From Herbaspirillum sp. 3R11 (lineage in GTDB: Bacteria > Pseudomonadota > Gammaproteobacteria > Burkholderiales > Burkholderiaceae_D), in assembly GCF_004563925.1 (NCBI RefSeq), contig NZ_SPNJ01000006.1:310001-374000 (forward strand): 64,000 nucleotides of DNA, read 5' to 3'. This document shows positions 51,399-61,366 of the stretch, piece after piece. The notes beneath the pieces were generated by a model. The model did not search any database and was not told where the DNA came from. It was given only the letters and a program-made list of their open reading frames with translations. Position numbers and translations under genes: made by a program. Numbering within the stretch: position 1 is the first letter of the stretch; each line of letters starts with the position of its first letter.

Positions 51399-52538
51399 AT
51401 GGCATTGATTAACTACATTACCCAAGTCCAGTTCGACTTCGGCGCGCTCGCGCTGCTGCAGCAGGAATGCGACCGCATCGGCATCCGCAAGCCGCTGATC
51501 GTCACCGACATGGGCATCCGCAATGCCGGCATCCTCGACAAGGTGGTCGCCCAACTGAAAGATGGCGCCCAAGTTGCCGTGTTCGATCAGACGCCGCCGA
51601 ATCCAAATGAAACCGCCGTGCGCGCTGCGGTCAAACTGTTCCGCGACAGCGCCTGTGATGGCATCATCGCCGTCGGCGGCGGTTCCTCGATCGATCTTGC
51701 CAAGGGCGTGGCCGTCTGCGGCACGCACGAAGGCACGCTCAAATCGTTTGCGCTGATCGAAGGCGGCCTCGCCAACATCACCGCCAAGACCGCACCCGTG
51801 ATCGCCATCCCGACCACTGCCGGCACCGGCAGCGAAGTCGGCCGCGGCGCCATCCTGATCCTCGACGACGGCCGCAAGGTCGGCGTGTTGTCGCCGTACC
51901 TGGTGCCGCGCCTGGCGATCTGCGATCCCGAACTGACCCTGAATCTGCCGGCCATGATGACCGCCGCCACCGGCATGGACGCCATCGCCCACTGCCTGGA
52001 AACCTTCATGGCGCCGTCCTTCAACCCACCGGCCGACGGCATTGCGCTGGATGGTCTGTGGCGCGCCTGGGCGCACATCGAAACCGCCACCAAGGAACCG
52101 CACGACCGCGAAGCGCGCCTGAACATGATGAGCGCATCGATGCAAGGCGCCATGGCATTCCAGAAGGGCCTCGGCTGCGTGCACAGCCTGAGCCACTCGC
52201 TGGGCGGCATCAATCCGCGCCTGCACCACGGCACCCTGAACGCCATCTTCCTGCCCGCCATCATCGAGTTCAACAAGGATTCGGAGTCGGTCATCAAGGA
52301 AAAGAAACTGGCGCGCATCGCGCACGCCATGGGACTGGCAAGCGAAGCCGACATCGGCCCTGCGATCAAGGACATGAGCAAGCGCCTCGGCTTGCCGACC
52401 GGCCTGGCCGAACTCGGCGTGACCGAAGACATGTATCCGAAGATCATCAAGGGCGCGCTGGCTGACCACAGCCACAAAACAAATCCGCGCGTGGCGTCGG
52501 AAGACGACTACGCTCGTATGCTCACCCAATCGATGTAA
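51399..52538 (+). CDS. Iron-containing alcohol dehydrogenase
   Basis: A 379-residue group III metal alcohol dehydrogenase. The NAD-binding motif is VGGGSSIDLAKG (residues 92-103), with TTAGTGSEV following. The metal ligands appear as Asp194 and His198 in MDAIAH, His262 in VHSLSH, and His276/277 in RLHHG. The ATG at 51399 starts MALINYITQVQFDFGA. The aldehyde dehydrogenase gene follows by 18 bases, so the pair likely turns an alcohol or omega-hydroxy acid into an acid. The substrate is not readable; 4-hydroxybutyrate-like compounds are one guess. Confidence 0.9.
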   Translation: MALINYITQVQFDFGALALLQQECDRIGIRKPLIVTDMGIRNAGILDKVVAQLKDGAQVAVFDQTPPNPNETAVRAAVKLFRDSACDGIIAVGGGSSIDLAKGVAVCGTHEGTLKSFALIEGGLANITAKTAPVIAIPTTAGTGSEVGRGAILILDDGRKVGVLSPYLVPRLAICDPELTLNLPAMMTAATGMDAIAHCLETFMAPSFNPPADGIALDGLWRAWAHIETATKEPHDREARLNMMSASMQGAMAFQKGLGCVHSLSHSLGGINPRLHHGTLNAIFLPAIIEFNKDSESVIKEKKLARIAHAMGLASEADIGPAIKDMSKRLGLPTGLAELGVTEDMYPKIIKGALADHSHKTNPRVASEDDYARMLTQSM

Positions 52539-52556
52539 ATCTGGAGAACTATAAAA

Positions 52557-54152
52557 ATGACACTGCTCGGACATAACTATATCGGCGGCGGACGCAGCGG
52601 CGAAGGCGACGTCAAGTTGCTCAGCATCGCAGCGGCGACCGGCGAAGCGCATGCCGTACCGTTCCTGACCGCGACCGAAGCCGAAGTCAGCGCTGCGGTC
52701 GACGCCGCCAGCGCGGCCTATCCGGCTTATCGCGCTTTGCCTGCGGAAGCGCGTGCCAAATTCCTCGACGCCATCGCAGAAGAAATCGACGCCCTCGGCG
52801 ACGACTTCATCGCGGAAGTCTCGCGTGAAACCGCCTTGCCTGCAGGTCGCCTGCAAGGCGAGCGCAGCCGCACCAGCAACCAGATGCGTTTGTTCGCCAA
52901 GGTCCTGCGCCGCGGCGATTTCTACGGTGCCCGCATTGATACCGCTTTGCCGCAACGCCAGCCGCTACCGCGTCCCGATCTGCGTCAATACCGCATCGGC
53001 GTCGGTCCGGTGGCCGTGTTCGGCGCCAGCAATTTCCCATTGGCGTTCTCGGTGGCCGGCGGTGACACTGCCGCTGCACTGGCAGCCGGTTGCCCGGTCG
53101 TGTTTAAGGCGCACAGCGGCCATCTGATCACGTCGGAACTGGTGGCTGACGCCATTGAGCGCGCAGTCAAGCGCAGCGGCGTGCCGGCCGGCACCTTCAA
53201 CATGATTTACGGCGATCGCGTCGGTGCGCAACTGGTCAAGAGCGCCGGCATCCAGGCGGTCGGTTTCACCGGTTCGCTGCGCGGCGGTCGTGCACTGTGC
53301 GACATGGCGGCAGCGCGTCCGCAACCGATCCCGGTGTTCGCCGAAATGTCGAGCATCAACCCGATCATCGTGTTGCCGCAAGCATTGGCGACACGCGGTG
53401 AAGCAATCGCCCGCGACCTGATCGGCTCGGTGGTGGTCGGCGTCGGCCAGTTGTGCACCAGCCCGGGCCTGGTGCTCGGCGTGCGTTCGCCGGAACTGAC
53501 CAAGTTCATTGAACAACTGCGCGAAGCGACACTTGCACAATCGCCCGCGACCATGCTCAACAGCGCCGGTCTGAAGACCTACGGCGGCGGTGTGGAACGC
53601 CTGAGCAAAGTCCCCGGCGTAGTCGTTCTTGCCGCCGGCGGCAGCAGCGAAACTCAAGCCGTGCCGCACCTGTTCAAGGCGGAAGCATCGGTGCTGTTCA
53701 CCAAGGAAGCACCGCTGGAAGAAGAAGTGTTCGGCCCCGCGACCGTGATCGTCGAGCTGGAAAGCCGCGAACAACTGATCGACTTCGCCCGCAACATGCA
53801 CGGTCAATTGACCGCGACTCTGCAAGCGCAACCGGAAGACCTGCGCGCTCACCAGGACCTGATCGCGCTGCTGGAACAAAAGGCCGGCCGTCTGCTGGTC
53901 AACGGTTTCCCGACCGGCGTCGAAGTCAGCGATGCAATGGTGCACGGCGGCCCGTATCCGGCGACATCGGATTCCCGCGGTACCTCGGTAGGTACGCTGG
54001 CGATCGATCGCTTCCTGCGTCCGATCTGCTACCAGAACTATCCGGACGAGTTGTTGCCGGCGGCACTGCAAAACAGCAATCCGCTCGGCCTGCTGCGTCT
54101 GGTTGACGGTGAGCCGACCAAGGCTGTGGTGAACGATCCGCGTACTGCATAA
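52557..54152 (+). CDS. Aldehyde dehydrogenase, alpha-ketoglutaric semialdehyde type
   Basis: A 531-residue NAD(P)-dependent aldehyde dehydrogenase. Catalytic residues appear as Asn159 (GASNFP), Glu263 (FAEMSSINP) and Cys300 (GVGQLCTSPG). The overall pattern matches 2,5-dioxovalerate dehydrogenases, which make 2-oxoglutarate in sugar-acid and hydroxyproline catabolism. No sugar-acid dehydratase is nearby, so another semialdehyde is possible. GGAG precedes the ATG. It is cotranscribed with the alcohol dehydrogenase. Confidence 0.88.
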   Translation: MTLLGHNYIGGGRSGEGDVKLLSIAAATGEAHAVPFLTATEAEVSAAVDAASAAYPAYRALPAEARAKFLDAIAEEIDALGDDFIAEVSRETALPAGRLQGERSRTSNQMRLFAKVLRRGDFYGARIDTALPQRQPLPRPDLRQYRIGVGPVAVFGASNFPLAFSVAGGDTAAALAAGCPVVFKAHSGHLITSELVADAIERAVKRSGVPAGTFNMIYGDRVGAQLVKSAGIQAVGFTGSLRGGRALCDMAAARPQPIPVFAEMSSINPIIVLPQALATRGEAIARDLIGSVVVGVGQLCTSPGLVLGVRSPELTKFIEQLREATLAQSPATMLNSAGLKTYGGGVERLSKVPGVVVLAAGGSSETQAVPHLFKAEASVLFTKEAPLEEEVFGPATVIVELESREQLIDFARNMHGQLTATLQAQPEDLRAHQDLIALLEQKAGRLLVNGFPTGVEVSDAMVHGGPYPATSDSRGTSVGTLAIDRFLRPICYQNYPDELLPAALQNSNPLGLLRLVDGEPTKAVVNDPRTA

Positions 54153-54173
54153 CAATTTGATTTGAACAGGGAG

Positions 54174-54202
54174 GCGGCGCGCAATTCCAGGTTGCGCGCC
54201 GC
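54174..54202 (+). other. Strong hairpin between the dehydrogenase and binding-protein genes
   Basis: GCGGCGCGCAA (54174-54184) pairs perfectly with TTGCGCGCCGC (54192-54202) around a seven-base loop. No T run follows. Such hairpins often protect an upstream or downstream mRNA segment and set unequal expression within an operon. Confidence 0.75.
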
Positions 54203-54232
54203 GGCAGGACCATAACAACAGAGGAGACGGGT

Positions 54233-55447
54233 TTGAAAAAATTTCTGAAAATGGCGGCATTGTCCGCCGCGATGTCGGTTGCAATATCTGCGGCATTCAG
54301 CGGTAACGCCAATGCAGCCGGCGACACCATCAAGATCGGCTTCATCACCGACTTGTCCGGCACCTATGCCGACATGGACGGCCAAGGCGGTATCGAAGCG
54401 ATCAAGATGGCGATCGCCGATGCAGGCGGCACCATCAACGGCAAGAAGGTCGAATTCGTGTTCGCCGATCACCAGAACAAGGCCGACATCGCCGCCAACA
54501 AGGCGCGCGAATGGTTTGACCGCGACGGCGTCGACATGCTGGTCGGCGGCGTGAACTCGGCAGCCAGCCTGGCCATGGGCAAAGTGGCCGGCGAAAAGAA
54601 AAAGGTCTTCATCTCGGTCGGTGCCGGCACCACTCGCCAGACCAATGAAGAATGCAATGCTTACACCGTCCAGTACGCCTACGACACCACGGCATTGGCG
54701 CGCGGCACCGGCGCTGCGATCACCAAGCAGGGCGGCAAGTCGTGGTACTTCGTGACGGCAGATTACGCCTTCGGCACCTCGCTTGAAAAAGACACCAGCG
54801 ATGTCGTGAAGGCAGGCGGCGGCACCGTCGTTGGCCAGGTCCGTGCACCGCTGGCAACATCGGACTTCTCGTCCTTCCTGCTGCAGGCGCAAGCCTCCAA
54901 GGCGCAGATCCTGGGTCTGGCGGTTGCCGGCGGCGACGTCATCAATGCCATCAAGGCAGCCAATGAATTCGGCGTGAACAAGACCATGAAGCTGGCCGGT
55001 TTGCTGATCTTCATCACCGACACGCACTCGCTGGGCCTGCAAGTCACGCAAGGCATGTACCTGACCGACGGCTGGTATTGGGACATGAACGACCAGTCGC
55101 GCGCATGGGGCAATCGCTACTTCGGCAAGATGAAGAAGATGCCGACCATGTTCCAGGCCGGTGACGCATCAGCCGTGGGCCAGTATCTGAAGGCGGTCAA
55201 GGCCGTGGGTAGCACTGATGCCGACAAGGTCATGGATTACCTGCGCAAGAACAAGATCAACGATTTCTTCACCTCCAACGGCGTGGTCCGTCCGGATGGC
55301 CGCATGGTGCATGACATGTACCTGATGGAAGTGAAAAAGCCGTCCGAATCCAAGCGCCCATGGGATTACTACAAGCTGGTGCAGACGATTCCAGGCGACC
55401 AGGCGTACATGACCAAGGCCGAGTCGAAGTGCTCGCTGTGGAAGTGA
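54233..55447 (+). CDS. ABC substrate-binding protein, branched-chain amino acid type
   Basis: A 404-residue periplasmic protein with a signal peptide (KKFLKMAALSAAMSVAISAA, cleaved after AANA-like sequence near residue 28). The mature part starts GDTIKIGFITDLSGTYADMD, typical of LivJ/HAAT receptors. The start is TTG at 54233 after GAGGAGACGG. No LivHMGF permease or ATPase lies nearby, so it is an orphan receptor. Its ligand may be linked to the preceding dehydrogenases. Confidence 0.9.
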   Translation: MKKFLKMAALSAAMSVAISAAFSGNANAAGDTIKIGFITDLSGTYADMDGQGGIEAIKMAIADAGGTINGKKVEFVFADHQNKADIAANKAREWFDRDGVDMLVGGVNSAASLAMGKVAGEKKKVFISVGAGTTRQTNEECNAYTVQYAYDTTALARGTGAAITKQGGKSWYFVTADYAFGTSLEKDTSDVVKAGGGTVVGQVRAPLATSDFSSFLLQAQASKAQILGLAVAGGDVINAIKAANEFGVNKTMKLAGLLIFITDTHSLGLQVTQGMYLTDGWYWDMNDQSRAWGNRYFGKMKKMPTMFQAGDASAVGQYLKAVKAVGSTDADKVMDYLRKNKINDFFTSNGVVRPDGRMVHDMYLMEVKKPSESKRPWDYYKLVQTIPGDQAYMTKAESKCSLWK

Positions 55448-55540
55448 TCGCAAGGACAGCAAAGACATAGCAAAGACAGTAAGGACAGATTTGAAGTAGC
55501 AACATTTCTGAGCAGAAGTCGGCGCAAGCCGATGCATTTC

Positions 55541-55576
55541 AGCGCATCTCGACTCACGTCGGGGTGCGCTTTTTTT
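55541..55576 (+). terminator. Terminator between converging units
   Basis: AGCGCATC pairs with GGTGCGCT, with an inner CGA/TCG pairing, and is followed by seven T on the plus strand. It ends the dehydrogenase/binding-protein unit and abuts the racemase gene on the other strand. Confidence 0.85.
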
Positions 55577-56297
55577 ATGCGGCGTTCAGATTGTTTGCGC
55601 TGTCCTGCGTATGCCAATAGTTGATGCACACTTGCGCCAAGGCTTCGTTGGTGTCGACCGACAGCGCCAGCAGGGGAGAGTTGATGCGCGCAAGGCTGGT
55701 GGCGATTTCAGTACAGGCCAGCACCAGACGGGTTGCGCCGCGCGCCAGCAGACGTTTGCCGGCGGCCTCGAGCAGGCGACCGCCTTCTTCAAGCTTGCCG
55801 TGCTTGACGGCATAGCAGCCGGGCATGAACAGCTCGTCGAGTTCATCTGCCGTGTTGGCGACGTAGGGCCGCTGCAAGGCATCGAAACGATCCTGATACA
55901 GACGTGACTGCAAAGCGCCGCGCGTGGCCAGCAAGCCGATGACTTCGCTGGTCTCGCCCAATTGTGCAAGGGTGGCGTCGACGATATGGAACAAGGGCGC
56001 TGCGCTCGCTGCGGCCAGCTCATCGAACCAATGATGCGCGGTGTTGCAGGGGATGGCGATGCGCGTCGCGCCGGCTGCATTGAGCACGGCGATGCCTTGC
56101 AACATCGCCGGCAAGGGCGACGGTCCGCCACGTGACAGCGCGAGCTGGCGATCCGGGATTTGCGACACGTTCCACAGCAGCGTCGGGATGTGCTGCTGCT
56201 CGGTCTCGACATGATTCAACTCCAGCAGCTTGTGTGCAAAATCCACCGCCGCCAGCGGCCCCATGCCGCCCAGCACGCCAAGCAAAGCTGTACTCAT
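55575..56297 (-). CDS. Aspartate/glutamate racemase family protein
   Basis: A 240-residue cofactor-independent racemase-fold protein. The N-terminal LLGVLGGMGPLAAVDF is the family signature. The two catalytic cysteines appear as Cys84 in IPCNTAHHW and Cys195 in LACTEIATSL, so both acid/base residues are kept. It overlaps the upstream ATPase gene by four bases and is the last gene of a sulfonate-type ABC operon. The true substrate is not certain; the transporter link suggests an imported amino acid or amino sulfonate. Confidence 0.9.
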   Translation of the reverse strand: MSTALLGVLGGMGPLAAVDFAHKLLELNHVETEQQHIPTLLWNVSQIPDRQLALSRGGPSPLPAMLQGIAVLNAAGATRIAIPCNTAHHWFDELAAASAAPLFHIVDATLAQLGETSEVIGLLATRGALQSRLYQDRFDALQRPYVANTADELDELFMPGCYAVKHGKLEEGGRLLEAAGKRLLARGATRLVLACTEIATSLARINSPLLALSVDTNEALAQVCINYWHTQDSANNLNAA

Positions 56298-57106
56298 GCG
56301 CCGATACCGGCCATGCTCTTGCGCGCTTCCTCCCGCACGATGTGCAGGATCTTTTGCTTGAGCGCGCCGTAGCCGGCGTCGGCCACCAGCAATTCGACGT
56401 CGCGCGGACGCGGGAAGGGCAGTTTGAATTCCGCACAGATGCGGCCCGGGCGCGCCGACATCACCAGCACGCGATCAGCCAGGAACAGGGCTTCATCGAC
56501 GTCGTGCGTGATGAACAGGATGGTGGTGCCGGTGGTCTGCCAGACGCTGGTCAGCAGCTCTTGCATCATGAGTCGCGTCTGTGCGTCGAGCGCGCCGAAC
56601 GGTTCGTCCATCAGCAGGATTTCCGGATTGGGCAGCCAGGCGCGTGCGAGCGCGGCGCGCTGGCGCATGCCGCCCGACAATTGCCACGGCATGTGATGCT
56701 GGAAATCCTGCAAGCCGACCAGGCGCAGATAGCGCTCGGCTTCAGGCAGATAGACGGACTTCCTGACGCCGGCCATGCGCGGACCGAAGGTCACGTTGTC
56801 GAGCACGGACAGCCACGGGAACAGCGTCGGCTGCTGGAACACCACGCCGCGTTCCGGACCGGGTTTGTTGACCGCGACGCCGTCGAGCAGGATGGCGCCT
56901 TCGTCGGCTTGTTCGAAACCGGCGATCAGGTTGAGGATGGTCGATTTGCCGCAGCCCGACGGGCCCAGCAGGCAGACCAGTTCACCCTGTTCCAGCTCCA
57001 GTGAAATATCCGACAACACCGGCGTGGCCGCCTGTTTGCCGGAGGTGAAACTCTTGCTGATGCCGGCCAGCCGCACGCGGGCGGGCAGTTGTGCAATCTG
57101 GTTCAT
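56294..57106 (-). CDS. ABC transporter ATPase, taurine/nitrate/sulfonate type
   Basis: A 270-residue import ATPase of the TauB/SsuB group. Walker A is LLGPSGCGKSTILNL, the signature is LSGGMRQRAALARAW, and Walker B is ILLMDEPFGALD. The D-loop and the FITHDVDEALFLADR switch histidine are present. It lies 16 bases after the permease gene and overlaps the racemase by four bases, so the four genes are one operon. Confidence 0.93.
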   Translation of the reverse strand: MNQIAQLPARVRLAGISKSFTSGKQAATPVLSDISLELEQGELVCLLGPSGCGKSTILNLIAGFEQADEGAILLDGVAVNKPGPERGVVFQQPTLFPWLSVLDNVTFGPRMAGVRKSVYLPEAERYLRLVGLQDFQHHMPWQLSGGMRQRAALARAWLPNPEILLMDEPFGALDAQTRLMMQELLTSVWQTTGTTILFITHDVDEALFLADRVLVMSARPGRICAEFKLPFPRPRDVELLVADAGYGALKQKILHIVREEARKSMAGIGA

Positions 57107-57122
57107 AGCTTACTTAGCTTCA

Positions 57123-57938
57123 TCATGAATCGCGTCCCGCCCAAGGTACAAAGGCGCGCTGCAGCAGCACCAGCGCGAGGTCGAACAGATAGCCGATGAT
57201 GCCCAGCAACAGGATGCCGAGCATCACCACGTCGGTGCGCAAATAGGTGCCGGCGTTGATCACCATCCAGCCGAGGCCGGAGTTGGCGGCCACCATTTCG
57301 GCGGCGATCAGCGAAGTCCAGCCGATGCCGATCGACAGGCGCACGCCGGTGAAAATTTCCGGCAAGGCATTCGGCAACACCACGCGCGTAAACAGCTGGT
57401 AGCGATTGGCGCCCAGCGTCTGTGCCGCGCGCAGGCGGTTCTTGTTGACGCCGACGGCGGCAGCGGCGGCGCTGACCACCACGCTGAGGAAGCAGGAGAT
57501 GAAGATCAGGAAAAACTTGGAGCCTTCGTCAATGCCGAACCACACCACCGTCAACGGAATCAGCGCAATCTTCGGCAACGGCCGCAGGAATTGCACGAAC
57601 GGTTCCAACACTGCGCTGACCGGTTGCGACAAGCCCATCGCCAGCCCCAGCGGAATGCCTGCGGCGATGGCGGCGGCGAACGCTACCGTCGCGCGCAGCA
57701 CGCTCACGAGGATGTGCTGCCACAGCGAGACCTGGCGATAGCCGTCGGCCAGGATGTCGACCGTGGTCTGGAAGATTTCGCTCGGCGGCGGCAGCAGCAG
57801 CGGATCGATCCAGTGCAGGCTGCCGGACAACTGCCACACGCCCAGCACCAGCGCCACGGCGGCGGTGCTGACGGCGGCGCGTTTGGCCGGACCCATACCG
57901 AGATCAAGGCCGGTATGGCGGCTTGCCTGCGCCGTCAT
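57123..57938 (-). CDS. ABC transporter permease, taurine/sulfonate type
   Basis: A 271-residue inner-membrane permease with about six spans. The coupling motif region reads AAQTLGANRYQLFTRVVLPN then ALPEIFTGVRLSIGIGWTSL, typical of TauC/SsuC. The C-terminus ends LQRAFVPWAGRDS. It is placed between the binding-protein and ATPase genes, in the same order as tauABC. Confidence 0.93.
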   Translation of the reverse strand: MTAQASRHTGLDLGMGPAKRAAVSTAAVALVLGVWQLSGSLHWIDPLLLPPPSEIFQTTVDILADGYRQVSLWQHILVSVLRATVAFAAAIAAGIPLGLAMGLSQPVSAVLEPFVQFLRPLPKIALIPLTVVWFGIDEGSKFFLIFISCFLSVVVSAAAAAVGVNKNRLRAAQTLGANRYQLFTRVVLPNALPEIFTGVRLSIGIGWTSLIAAEMVAANSGLGWMVINAGTYLRTDVVMLGILLLGIIGYLFDLALVLLQRAFVPWAGRDS

Positions 57939-57981
57939 GGGCGGGCTCCGCTTGCTTGCGGTGTGACGTGGCGCGTGGACA

Positions 57982-59013
57982 TTACTTGGCGACGGCCTGT
58001 TTCAGGTAGCTGGTGTTGATGGCCGGTGCAAACGATTCCGGCACGTCGCTCTTGCGCAGGTCGCCGATTTCCACGAGGAAGTTGGCGGTGTCCTTGGCGG
58101 CCTTGGCGATGCCCGAGGTCGGCGTGGTGGCGCCGTTGCCGAGGTAGGACGGGGTCAGCTGCTCGGTGCTGGATGGATATTCCAGGCCGGTCAGCACGCT
58201 GCGTGCGGTTTCAAACGGGATGTCGAGATGCTTGGCGATCAGTTGCGCGGAACCGTCCGGATCCTTCTTGTACTGGTCGACTTTTTCCTGGTAGGTGCGC
58301 AGGAACTTCACGACCAGCTGCGGATACTTGTCGGCGAATTCCTTGCGAACGACGAAGTTGTTGTAGACCAGGTAACCGTCTTTTTGCAGCTGCTTGGTGA
58401 CGAAGATTTCGTGACCGCCGTCAGCTTCGAACTGTTGCGTGAACGGGCCCCAGACATAGGCTGCGTCGATGTCGCCGCGCTTCCATGCGGCGACCTGGTC
58501 GGCCGGCTTCAGCGGCACCAGGCGGATCTTGGATTTGTCGAGACGGTTGACCTTGATGGCCAGTTCCAGCGCATATTGCGCGGTCGAGTTGGGCGGATAG
58601 GCGACGGTCTTGCCTTCGATGTCCTTGATCGAATTGATGTTCTTGCTCTTGCGGCCGATCAGGCGTTCGCTGGTGGCGATGACTTCGGGCACGCTGATGA
58701 TTTCAATCGGCAGCTTGCGCGCGATGCCGGCAACAGCGGGGCTGGAGCCGAAGCGGGCGATGTCGATTTCCTTGGCGGCGAACAGCGACAGCACGTCGGC
58801 GCCGGTGGCGAACGGAATCCATTTCACCGGTGCGCCGAAGGATTTGTCGAAGGACTTGTCGATCTTGCCGAGGATCCAGACGCGCGGTCCGCCGGCCCAG
58901 GCGAAGCGGACTTCCTGCGGTACGTCTTCGGCATGGGCAAGGCCTGCACCGAGTGTGGTGATGATGAGCGCCGCAGCGGCAGCGAGCTTCTTGAAGAGAG
59001 TATGCGATGTCAT
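57982..59013 (-). CDS. Periplasmic binding protein, TauA/SsuA-like
   Basis: A 343-residue periplasmic receptor. The signal peptide spans about residues 1-28, ending GAGLAHA. The mature protein has the TauA-like core VRFAWAGGPRVWILGKI, then FGSSPAVAGIARKLPIEIIS and the WKRGDIDAAYVWGPF block. It leads the operon ABC transporter-racemase. The taurine-like appearance is from the sequence pattern; with no TauD dioxygenase here, another sulfonate or amino acid is possible. Confidence 0.9.
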   Translation of the reverse strand: MTSHTLFKKLAAAAALIITTLGAGLAHAEDVPQEVRFAWAGGPRVWILGKIDKSFDKSFGAPVKWIPFATGADVLSLFAAKEIDIARFGSSPAVAGIARKLPIEIISVPEVIATSERLIGRKSKNINSIKDIEGKTVAYPPNSTAQYALELAIKVNRLDKSKIRLVPLKPADQVAAWKRGDIDAAYVWGPFTQQFEADGGHEIFVTKQLQKDGYLVYNNFVVRKEFADKYPQLVVKFLRTYQEKVDQYKKDPDGSAQLIAKHLDIPFETARSVLTGLEYPSSTEQLTPSYLGNGATTPTSGIAKAAKDTANFLVEIGDLRKSDVPESFAPAINTSYLKQAVAK

Positions 59014-59111
59014 TTCCCGACCCCGTTTTATTGTTGAGCGATGGGCGCGCAGGAAAGTAAAAATACGCGCGCCAAAAGAATCGGAGCCCGAACGGACTCC
59101 GTATTTCGCAG

Positions 59112-59139
59112 ACTATAAAGAGTCCGGCGACTTTGTAAA
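59112..59139 (-). promoter_or_regulatory. Promoter of the ABC transporter-racemase operon
   Basis: Reading the minus strand, TTTACA (59139-59134) and TATAGT (59117-59112) are 16 bases apart. They lie about 100 bases upstream of the binding-protein start. The 264-base gap to hemB holds nothing else except a possible hemB terminator stem. Confidence 0.6.
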
Positions 59140-59233
59140 AATACCAATTCAGAGATTGCATATCCGGATTTCGACTAAGCGCGTCGGCGTGTGGAAAATC
59201 CGCAGTGGGAGGTAGGAAAAGAGGAGAAGGCGC

Positions 59234-59256
59234 GGCGTCACGCTGAAGGCGACGCC
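59234..59256 (-). terminator. Possible hemB terminator stem
   Basis: GGCGTC and GACGCC form an inverted repeat just after the hemB stop on the minus strand, followed by a pyrimidine-rich but not pure-T tail. This is weak evidence. Confidence 0.35.
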
Positions 59257-59277
59257 GGCGGGATTGCTTTTACCGCT

Positions 59278-60300
<1,023 letters not shown>

Positions 60301-60429
60301 CTAAACCGCAAAGGAAGGCTGCTACGGGCAGACGGCTGGCGCTATCGGCCAGCCTTCGCGCCATGATGTTGCCGGCCTTTTAACTGCGGACAAATTTAAA
60401 CAATTTCAATTAAAAAATAGTCAAAAGAC

Positions 60430-60597
60430 GATAATTAAAAAATCGATTCGTCCTCTGAAACTTTTCTCCCGGGAGGGGTTCTGACGCATAGGCAATGTAT
60501 GTTGCCTCCCGCTTCCCCTTCCCTCCCTGAGCGGGGCTCATCGTGCAAACGATAGGCGTTTGCCCTGGAAAGGTTTCCCCCCTTCCAGGGCATTTTT
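60430..60597 (+). ncRNA. Putative small RNA between hemB and engB
   Basis: The plus strand of this gene-free gap ends in a perfect terminator although no plus-strand gene precedes it. It shows GGCAA/TTGCC (60491-60506), a GCAA-tetraloop hairpin ATCGT/ACGAT (60540-60553), and the terminator stem. A GATAAT at 60430-60435 could be a -10 box, but no good -35 box is seen, so the 5' end is a guess. A betaproteobacterial toxic sRNA family is known; I cannot confirm that this is a member. Confidence 0.5.
60562..60597 (+). terminator. Plus-strand terminator in the hemB-engB gap
   Basis: GCCCTGGAA (60562-60570) pairs perfectly with TTCCAGGGC (60583-60591), followed by ATTTTTATTT. On the minus strand the same stem is followed by AAACGCC, so it is oriented for a plus-strand transcript. 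Confidence 0.85.
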
Positions 60598-60631
60598 ATT
60601 TGCGCTCGTACTTTCGCTGTTAATTGCGCTA

Positions 60632-61366
60632 TTAATTCTCTTCGTTGCCGATGTCGTCGGGACCATTCGTTGCATCCCCGTCGGTATCTTCAGAATCTTC
60701 GTCATTCGACAATCCCGCCAATTCCAGAATCTTGTCGTTGGCCTCTTCGAGGCCGGTGCGCTTGAGCGCGGAAAACAATTGCGCCGTGAACGGAAACGGC
60801 TGGCCGTTTGCATCGACGTAGCTGGACAGGAACGTGTGCGCCTGGCGCAATGCATTGGTAGCATCGTTGCGGTTGAGTTTGTCGGCTTTGCTGAGGATGC
60901 AATGCAGCGGCTTGCCGGTGGGCGCAAACCATTCCACCATCTGGATATCGAGTTCGGTAAAAGGCCGGCGCGAGTCGACGATCATCACCAGCGCAGCGAG
61001 CTGGTCGCGGCGGCGCACATAGTCGCCCAGCAGTTCCTGCCAGTGCAGCTTGGCCGACCCGGACACCTGGGCGTAGCCGTAACCGGGCAAGTCGACCAGC
61101 AGGGCGCGGATTTCTTCCACTTTTGTCTCATCTTTGCGATGCTGCGCTATATGCGCGCCGCCGATCGAGAAATAGTTGATATGCTGTGTGCGTCCTGGCG
61201 TTTTCGATGCAAAAGCCAACTTTTTTTGATTGCACAGTACGTTGATGGCCGTGGATTTGCCGGCATTGGAGCGGCCTGCAAAGGCGATCTCCGGTACCTG
61301 AGTATTTGGCAAATCACGGAGATGATTCACCGTGGTGAAGAAGCGGGCTTGCCAAAGTTGGGACAT
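60632..61366 (-). CDS. engB: Ribosome biogenesis GTPase EngB (YsxC/YihA)
   Basis: A GTPase of about 244 residues that aids 50S assembly. G1 is [14 protein letters not shown]3 is DLPGYGYA, and the G4 position reads SKAD. The start is probably ATG 61366 ([20 protein letters not shown]), with 61384 as an alternative. Neither has a purine-rich ribosome site, since the preceding bases are TTTTCCTCCTACT. The C-terminal ~25 residues are an acidic Asp/Glu/Asn-rich tail (from [12 protein letters not shown]). The TTGTACAA palindrome near 61420 may be part of its promoter. Confidence 0.93.
   Translation of the reverse strand: MSQLWQARFFTTVNHLRDLPNTQVPEIAFAGRSNAGKSTAINVLCNQKKLAFASKTPGRTQHINYFSIGGAHIAQHRKDETKVEEIRALLVDLPGYGYAQVSGSAKLHWQELLGDYVRRRDQLAALVMIVDSRRPFTELDIQMVEWFAPTGKPLHCILSKADKLNRNDATNALRQAHTFLSSYVDANGQPFPFTAQLFSALKRTGLEEANDKILELAGLSNDEDSEDTDGDATNGPDDIGNEEN

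Noticed and set aside
60430-60597. 6S RNA at the hemB-engB gap
   Set aside because: The expected long double-stranded rod with a central bubble is not visible; the element instead shows a series of short hairpins.
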